NCBI GenBank assembly: GCA_033439265.1
Contig: JAVTVX010000034.1
Coordinates: forward strand, 8,835,001 to 8,899,000
Direction: 5' to 3'
Length of the DNA: 64,000 bases
From: Dillenia suffruticosa
Lineage: Eukaryota; Streptophyta; Magnoliopsida; Dilleniales; Dilleniaceae
Below are positions 57,249-64,000 of the stretch, in pieces (the first letter of the stretch is position 1; each line of letters begins with the position of its first letter). A model generated the notes under the pieces. It did not search any database. It was not told the origin of the DNA and saw nothing but the letters and a program-made list of their open reading frames with translations. The position numbers were made by a program, and so were the translations under genes.

Positions 57249-57381
57249 GTAAATCTCTATTAAATTTTAAGTTTTGAAATTGAAAATGTGACATAAATGG
57301 TTTATGATTATAATTTGATAGTTGTGATCATGGCTTAAAGAATGTGGATGATATGACTTTGTTTATGGTTTATAATTATAG
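57249..57381 (+). other. GT-AG intron between gag and protease
   Basis: The 133-nt segment begins G/GTAAATC after CACA and ends TTATAATTATAG/GT. It is AT-rich like plant introns and has in-frame stops. Its length is not a multiple of three. Splicing joins a single G to GT to make Gly and gives the collinear protein ...DVVTGTMKIF.., the order expected in Tekay elements, where gag and protease are normally one frame. Removing it therefore restores a single polyprotein of about 1580 residues. If retained, translation stops 9 codons into it. That splicing occurs is inference. Confidence 0.7.
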
Positions 57382-60300
57382 GTACAATGAAAATTTTTTA
57401 TGTTGATGCACATGTGCTCATAGATACCGGGTCTAATCATTCCTTTGTGAGTTCGGGATTTGCTAGACATTCTGATAAGCCTTTAGTTCCACTGGTTGAG
57501 AAATTATTGGTTATCACACCTTTGGGAGAACATTTAATCAAGGGAACAGTGTATAAGTCTTGTGAGGTAAAAATCGGGAAAGTAACTCTCGAGGCGGATT
57601 TGATTCCGTTGGAAATGAAAGATTTTGATGTCATTCTAGGTATAGATTGGCTGTATCTTTACCGAGCTTCCGTGAATTGCTTCACTAAAGAAGTGGAATT
57701 CCGAAGGCCAGGACATCCCTTGCTTGTATTCGCCGGAGAACGGCGAGTGTTACCGAGTTGTATAATTTCAACTCTTGAAGCACGGAGACTAGTGCATAAG
57801 GGATGTGAAGCTTATTTGGCACACATTGTTGATACCACTGTGAGAAGTCCTAGTCGGGACGATATTTCTGTGGTGAATGAGTTTCCGGAGGTTTTTCCGG
57901 AAGAGTTGCCTGGGTTGCCACCAAACCGGGAGTTCGATTTCACAATAGACCTAATTCCCGGTACCGCACCAATTTCTATTCCCCCGTATCGAATGGCACC
58001 CGCAGAGTTGAAAGAGCTGAAGGTTCAGCTCCAAGAGTTGTTGGAGAAAGGGTTTATCCGACCGAGCACTTCACCTTGGGGTGCTCCGGTCTTGTTTGTA
58101 AAGAAAAAGGACGGAACGCTCCGATTATGTATTGACTACCGACAGCTCAACAAGGCAACGATAAAGAATAAGTATCCTCTTCCGAGAATTGATGATCTGT
58201 TTGATCAACTTCAAGGTGCAAGTGTCTTTTCAAAGATCGACTTGAGATCTGGTTATCATCAGTTGAAGATCAAGGATGGTGATGTTCACAAGACCGCATT
58301 TAGAACGCGGTATGGACACTACGAATTCCTAGTAATGCCCTTTGGATTGACGAATGCTCCTGCGGCTTTCATGGATCTCATGAATCGAGTGTTCCATCCT
58401 TATCTTGATAAATTTGTTATAGTCTTCATCGACGATATTTTGGTGTATTCCAAAAGTGATGAAGAGCATTCCAAACATCTCCGAATCATTTTGCAAACTC
58501 TTAGGGAAAAAGAGTTGTATGCCAAGTTCTCAAAATGCGAGTTTTGGCTAAGAGAGATTGGATTTTTGGGACATGTGGTTTCTAGCGACGGTATTTTTGT
58601 GGATCCAAAGAAGGTGGAAGTCATTCTGAAGTGGGAGCAGCCTAAAAATGTCACCGAAGTACGAAGTTTTCTTGGATTAGCAGGGTATTATCGGAGATTC
58701 GTTGAAGGATTCTCGAAAATAGCAGCTCCGATGACAAGTTTGACTCGAAAGGGAGTCAAGTTCGAATGGGGTGAAAAGTGTGAGGACAGTTTTCAAGAGC
58801 TTAAGCAAAGGTTGACCTCCGCTCCTATCCTTGCTCTCCCTACTAGTGGCGGTGGTGATTATGTGGTGTATAGTGATGCCAGCAAGCAAGGATTAGGGTG
58901 CGTGCTGATGCAAGGTGATAAGGTGATTGCTTACGCTTCTCGCCAACAAAAGAAGCACGAAGTGAACTATCCTACTCATGATTTGGAGCTAGCTGCCATT
59001 GTGTTTGCTTTAAAGATTTGGCGGCATTATCTATATGAGGTTACTTGCAAGGTCTTTACCGATCACAAGAGTCTCAAATACTTACTCACTCAGAAGGAGC
59101 TCAATTTGAGGCAAAGAAGGTGGTTAGAGCTGATCAAGGATTATGACTTAGTAATTGACTACCACCCCGGGAAGGCGAATGTCGTAGCTGATGCTTTAAG
59201 TCGCAAGTCCTCGTCTATGGCATCCCAAGGGAGTTCTTACCTCTCTTGTTTAGTTGGACTCCGAGCACTTGGAGTTGAGTTGGCTAAGGATGATCAAGGT
59301 GCTTTATTAGCCAAGTTTGTGGTTAGACCTACATTGTTGGATCGCATTCGGGAGCTTCAGGCTATAGATGATGAGTTGAAGGACATTGTTGAGAAAATCC
59401 AAAAAGGGGAAGGCGGTGAATTCCGGATTCAGGACGATGGAATTATATTGTATGGGAAACGAATGTGCATTCCGAAAAATGAAGATCTCCGGAAGGCTAT
59501 ACTCGAAGAGGCGCATTCATCGGCCTATGCTATGCATCCGGGGAGTACCAAAATGTATCGAACCATCAAAGAATCATATTGGTGGTCTGGGATGAAGAGA
59601 GAGATAGCCGAATTTGTGGCGAGGTGTCTTGTATGCCAGCAGATCAAGGCTGAACATCAGAAACCGGCAGGGACACTTCAACCACTACCAATTCCCGAAT
59701 GGAAATGGGAGCATATCACTATGGATTTCGTAGTGGGATTGCCACGTACTCCGAGCCGTCACGATGCCATATGGGTGATTGTAGACCGTCTCACCAAATC
59801 GGCTCACTTCTTGCCGATTCAGAATACTTATTCCTTAGAAAGATTGGCAAAGTTGTACATTGATGAGATCGTAAGGCTTCACGGAGTACCGGTGTCTATT
59901 GTATCGGACCGTGATCCTCGATTCACTTCTAGATTCTGGCCAAAGTTACAAGAGTCCTTAGGGACTAAGTTGAAATTCAGCACTGCTTTTCATCCCCAAA
60001 CCGATGGACAATCGGAGCGCACCATCCAAACATTGGAGGACATGCTTAGGGCATGTGTTATGGAATTTCAAGGTAGTTGGAATAGACACCTTCCGTTGGT
60101 TGAATTTGCCTATAACAACAGTTATCAAGCAAGCATAGGGATGCCTCCATATGAAGCCCTTTATGGAAGGAAGTGTCGTACTCCCTTGTGTTGGAATGAA
60201 GTTGGAGAGAGAAAGATTGAAAGTATAGAAATGATTGAGGCCACTAAAGAAAAAGTGAAACTGATTCGGGAAAGAATGAAGGCGGCTCAAGATCGACAAA

Positions 60301-60764
60301 AGAGCTATGCTGACAAGAGAAGAAGACCTTTGGAATTTGAAGAAAGAGATATGGTGTTTTTGAAGATATCTCCCTGGAAGGGCGTAATCCGTTTTCAGAA
60401 ACGGGGAAAGCTAAATCCTCGTTATATTGGTCCCTTCAGAATTCTTGAAAGGATTGGACAAGTGGTATACCGGCTAGAATTGCCGCCGGAGTTGCAAAGA
60501 ATCTATGACGTTTTTCACGTTTCCATGTTGAAGAAGTATTTACCGGATCCCTCACATGCTTTGAAAGCACCTCCAGTGGAATTGAATGAGAATTTGAGTT
60601 TCAAGGTACAACCGGTGAAGATCATTGATAGGCAAATCAAGCAATTGAGGAATAAGCAGATTCCTATGGTTAAGGTGCTATGGAGAAATAATCAAGTTGA
60701 AGAACAGATTTGGGAAACTGAAGAATTAATGCGGAAGCAACAACCGCAGCTCTTTGATGTATAA
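57382..60764 (+). CDS. pol: Tekay pol: protease, reverse transcriptase, RNase H, integrase, chromodomain
   Basis: This is the enzymatic polyprotein. Counting from the Met at 57387: protease DTGS at 13-16; reverse transcriptase with [11 protein letters not shown] (246) and catalytic FIDD (347-350); RNase H with YSDASKQG (495), E534 and DH (559); integrase zinc-binding H710/H717 and C747/C750; core D780, D841 and E877 (35 residues between the last two); and a C-terminal [16 protein letters not shown] with a chromodomain-like tail ([11 protein letters not shown]) that in chromoviruses directs insertion to chromatin. There are no stops, and all catalytic residues I can check are present. The Met at 57387 is not necessarily a start, since splicing fuses pol to gag. 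Confidence 0.95.
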
Positions 60765-60796
60765 TTGTATCTTGGAATTTCGGGGACGAAATTTGT

Positions 60797-60814
60797 TTTT
60801 AGGGGGTTAAGTGT
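60797..60814 (+). promoter_or_regulatory. Polypurine tract
   Basis: TTTTAGGGGGTTAAGTGT directly precedes the 3' LTR, where plus-strand synthesis is primed. A near copy lies at 55809-55825 before gag. Confidence 0.65.
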
Positions 60815-63274
60815 TGTGGCACCGACAAAGATAAAAAAAAAAAAAATCGGGAAAGTGAAAAAGTCACTTTCCCAATTCTTTCACTCATTCTCTCCCTCTC
60901 CCGGTTTACTCTCTCTCTCTCATGAATTCTCTCTCCCTCTCACTGTCACTCTCCCTCTTTGTTTCTCTTGCTCCCACTCTCTCTATCATCTCTCTCCCTC
61001 TCTCGATTTTGTGCTCGGTTCCGCCTCCCTCTTCGTCGATCTCTCTCTCTCTAGCACTCTCGGTCTTCGTCGCTCTCTCACCATCCCTTGAACTCTCTCT
61101 CTTGCACTCTCTGTGTCTCTCTCTCTGCTTTCTCCATCACACTCGCGAGTGCGCCACTGCGCGATTCCCCTCGCACGAGCACACCACAGTGCGCAGCCTT
61201 TCGAGAGTGCACGCATCAGCAGTGAGTGCGCCAGCCCGTGAGCCCGCGACCTGCTCTCTCTGCCGAGAGCCTTCCTGCAATGTTCGCTGCTCTTTGCCGC
61301 GACCGCACTGTTAGAAACCCTAGGCCGCGACCCTTCCACTGCACAGGTAAGGGCCGATTGTTGATTAATAGTTTATGGGTTTTGATTCTCTTGGAAATTA
61401 GGGTTAATTGCTAAAGTGTGTTTCGGTTTGGAAACATTACAGGAGTTCGGATTGTGTTGTAAGCGCACGGACGCTAAGGCTGCAAGCTACGAAAACCATA
61501 GGTGAGGGAAATTTAAATCCTTTCGATAAATCGAGTGAATTTAGTGTAAGAGGTCTTGTATATATTTAGGATGTATGTTAGATACGATTAAAATGCATTT
61601 TTGACATTTGATATGTAATTTCTAGGGTTTCGTCTAAATTCTACATGAATTTAGATTGATCAATACGAAAGAAACGTGTTTGATGAAATTAGAAACTTGT
61701 TGAGTCGATTAGGATAGATTTTCTTGAAATTTGAATTGGAATTGTGGATTATTGGTCTAGGTTGACCTTTTTGGAGCTTGACAGGAGATTTCTTGAGTAT
61801 CGATAGGGCATAGGGAGTGGATACCCTCCCTAAAAGGTGAGTGGATGGTCCGTTGTGTTATAAATGAGTAAATGAGTTTAAAATTATTTTATAAATGATT
61901 TTGTAAGATTTTTTATATTTTATATCAATTGTTTTGTGATCGTGGGATGTCCGGACTGGATTGTGAAGTATGAATGCATCCATTGTATTTATAAACGCAT
62001 ATGTGCCATATGTGATTTGATGTTACTCTATAAATTGCTATGACATGAAATTGATGATTGTTTGCTAGAAATTATGGCACATGACTTGAGAAATGAAATA
62101 TTTGAGAAATGCATGGTGCTAGTAGTCAATGGCTATAGTCATTCCCTCCACGGAGCGACCCGACGGGGTGGCGTGGTTGGGTTTTATTGCGAGAGAGGTA
62201 TACGCGGCCTCTTCTTTGCCACGTCGGACTATCTGGATTGCACCCCGGGGAGGTCCGAGCCAACGCCAAGGAAGGGGGTAGTGTTTGAAATACGGAAATG
62301 GAAAAACCTCTTGGCGGGCTTTCGTCTTGGTTCGGCCAAACGCAAGATGGAAGTAATTTCGATGGGACCCTTGTGATTTTCTGAAAGAATACTTGATGTG
62401 GATGCATATTTTGTGAATTATCTGATTTATTGAAAAATGTTTCGATATATATGAAATGTTATTTGAGATATATTTTGACACTCCCACATTCACCCCTCAT
62501 TTATCACGCAATTATACCATTGCACTCCGCTCACTGAGTATTTCCCAATACTCACCCCTCTCTTTACCATTTTCAGAGGAAGTTTAGATCTGCTGCAGAA
62601 ATTGGAGCTGCGGAAGATTTATTCCGCTAACTTGTGTAGGTACATAGAAATGCAAGTTCATTTTGTTGATTTTGAATTCCATAGAATGAAAGACATGTAT
62701 AATTCTTTTGGTATGGATTAAATTAATACTTGTTTCATATATAAGAGCAAGTATTGATGGAATCCTTACATGATTTGTACGGAACTTGTTCATTTTCTTT
62801 TAAACTCTCATATGGGATATTTGGATTGAAATTCTGAATTTCGATACTTTCTTTTGGATTTGTGAAGTTCTGTACATCTCATACCACTTGAATTTTACTG
62901 ACACTAGCTCGTTTCTTCATGCGAGTGTTAGTAAAATCCTGCGATTATGATTTGGGACTTCTTTGTTTTAAATGTTTTAATTATGCTGAGAATTCTGGAA
63001 TGGCTGGGATTGCCAATTGTCGTATGTATGCATGTACAGGAACCCCCGCCCCATTCGCGTGTAGATGCATGCTTGTGTGTACAGGGATGGACCGGATGGG
63101 TCCTTTATATGTGTCTTGTCATATGATTTTTCTCATTTTTGATGGAAGGTGCATTGGATGAGTTTTGAACTGATTTGTAGCCTTGCGGAGTCCCGGTATA
63201 AGGGGAGGTTCTGCCCGTGTACCGAGACAACGCGGCGGCTGTTGCGTGGTCGATCCGAGGATCGGGGCGTGACA
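60815..63274 (+). repeat. 3' LTR of the Tekay element
   Basis: 2460 bp. Its A-run is only about 13 bases, which accounts for most of the length difference from the 5' LTR. The candidate leader intron is at 61347-61442. Confidence 0.95.
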
Positions 63275-63291
63275 CAGGTGGCAACACTTAC

Positions 63292-63387
63292 AGCTAGGAT
63301 GTAAGCTCTCATTTAACAATGCTGCAAGAATCATAGAATCCAGTCCACCTGAGAAAAGAACTGTTACAGGAAGTCGATCGATTACAA
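63292..63387 (-). pseudogene. Asparagine synthetase domain-containing protein, exon fragment 1
   Basis: The minus strand reads VIDRLPVTVLFSGGLDSMIL and AALLNESLHPS. SGGLDS is the ATP-pyrophosphatase loop of asparagine synthetases, and the flanks match the plant ASNSD1-type protein. It ends at donor AGCT/GTAAGT, leaving one base that the exon at 52518 completes. The upstream acceptor (TTTTAAG, 63388) is weak. An in-frame stop lies before it, so the exon is bounded there. About 80 bp upstream on the same strand sits an unrelated ALY exon, so the original 5' part is missing here. Confidence 0.7.
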
Positions 63388-63468
63388 CTTAAAATTCTGC
63401 TGGCAGGATGTAAGTTCTCATTTGAATTGGTTGAACACAGCCCTAGTGTTTTTTTATATGTTTTTCAC

Positions 63469-63645
63469 CTTGGGTGCTGTGTAGGGAGTCGATCGATTAG
63501 CAGCGTGATTTGGGAATCGACGGGCAGGGCCTGGACCACTAGATGATCCTCTGCCTCTGCCCCGCTTCCCGCCTCCTCCTCCTCCTCCAGATTTCTTGTT
63601 GCTCTTGATCAGATTGTCGAGTGACATGTCCAAAGCACTTGACAT
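63469..63645 (-). pseudogene. ALY/THO4 mRNA export adaptor, first exon only
   Basis: The minus strand encodes MSSALDMSLDNLIKSNKKSG, a glycine/arginine-rich GGGGKRGRGRGSSSG, then GPARRFPNHAANRSTPYTAP, the standard N-terminus of plant ALY (THO complex subunit 4), which binds UAP56-type helicases and links transcription to mRNA export. The 59-codon exon ends in phase 0 at donor AAG/GTGAAA. The RRM exons expected next are absent; asparagine-synthetase pieces follow instead. The isolated exon is intact, but the gene looks truncated or chimeric. Confidence 0.75.
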
Positions 63646-64000
63646 CTTTTGCTTTAAAAATACACCCTAAAGTCCCATTCGCGAGTTTAGGAAGGAAGAG
63701 AAATGAAAAAAAAAAAAAAAACTTTAGAAAAGAAAAGAAAGAAAGAGAACAGATACATATTTTGTTTGGAAGTTTAATGAAAGAAAAATGTTTGAGAGTT
63801 GGAGGAATTTGAAAAGAAATGATTTATAATAATACAATTTTATATATTTACCCTTTCATAATACAACTTCACATACTTAAATCAAAGAAAGGATATTGCT
63901 GTTGTTAGCCTTGTTGACTTTGGGACCCAAACTGATTTTAGCTGGAAGGAAAAATTGTTGGGAATGGGGGGACCATGGAATAGAGCTCACTGGAGGAAAA
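63646..64000 (-). promoter_or_regulatory. Presumed upstream region of the ALY exon
   Basis: This is 355 bp upstream of the ALY ATG on the minus strand: an A-run at about 63705-63720 (T-run on the transcribed sense) and AT-rich sequence. I see no clear TATA placement I would defend. No other gene is seen before the window ends. Confidence 0.3.

Larger units (their letters stand above)
53143..63274 (+). mobile_element. Complete Tekay-type (chromovirus) Ty3/gypsy retrotransposon
   Basis: This 10.1-kb element has LTRs at 53143-55624 and 60815-63274, both TGTGGC...GTGACA. CAGGT is duplicated at 53138-53142 and 63275-63279. A tRNA-Met primer-binding site lies at 55632-55643 and a purine-rich tract just before the right LTR. 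gag and pol lie in order with protease, reverse transcriptase, RNase H, integrase and a chromodomain-like tail, all open. By eye I count roughly 25-30 single-base differences between the LTRs over about 2.45 kb, plus a length difference in an A-run, so the insertion is recent. It looks capable of coding for a full set of proteins. Confidence 0.96.

Noticed and set aside
1..64000. CRISPR arrays, bacterial operons or organellar gene clusters
   Set aside because: There are no spaced palindromic repeats or organelle genes; composition, introns and repeats are those of a plant nuclear genome.

Overview
The window is nuclear DNA from a flowering plant, most likely a eudicot and possibly woody. The evidence is an At4g27190/RPS2-type CC-NBS-LRR resistance gene, a Tekay-clade chromovirus, CACTA, hAT, LINE and tRNA-type SINE elements, very AT-rich spacers and plant GT-AG introns. 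I cannot name the species from sequence alone. It is an accessory, repeat-dominated region: only two host loci are recognisable and most of the rest is nested mobile DNA.

Layout: 1-1908 is the tail of a CACTA element with decayed Transposase_24 exons. 2525-5437 is a non-autonomous CACTA element. 5438-9575 holds no gene I can support. 9576 to about 21100 is one old minus-strand LINE, cut by a hAT element (13294-16421, 8-bp target duplication) and by a second non-autonomous CACTA element (16529-18959, duplication TCA). A SINE with a perfect 18-bp duplication follows at 21287-21471.

22168-38030 is the resistance-gene block, all on the minus strand. The large CC-NB-ARC-LRR exon (36526-33938) joins in phase to LRR exons at 30000-29751 and 29660-29176. 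A tandem, more decayed copy of that exon pair lies at 24071-23825 and 23733-23258. Between the two copies sits a small LTR element (24811-28969) that itself contains a solo Tekay-like LTR (25304-28135). An N-terminal gene fragment lies upstream at 37715-37899.

40350-42801 is a third non-autonomous CACTA element (duplication TGA). 43083-43298 is a second SINE. 45099-49012 is a CACTA element of another family (duplication GGA) that carries a solo LTR (45450-48366) and a capsid-region fragment. 53143-63274 is a complete, young Tekay retrotransposon (duplication CAGGT). It lies inside what looks like an intron joining fragments of an asparagine-synthetase-domain gene, next to an isolated first exon of an ALY/THO4 mRNA-export adaptor gene at 63645-63469.

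The two least expected observations are these. First, the 2.4-kb non-autonomous CACTA family carries outward-facing tRNA-like Pol III units (A box, B box, T-run), each pointing into a GC-rich block, and this layout is kept in two elements with a relic in a third. Second, the young Tekay element has a 133-nt GT-AG intron exactly between gag and protease: retained, it gives Gag alone; spliced, it gives Gag-Pol in frame.
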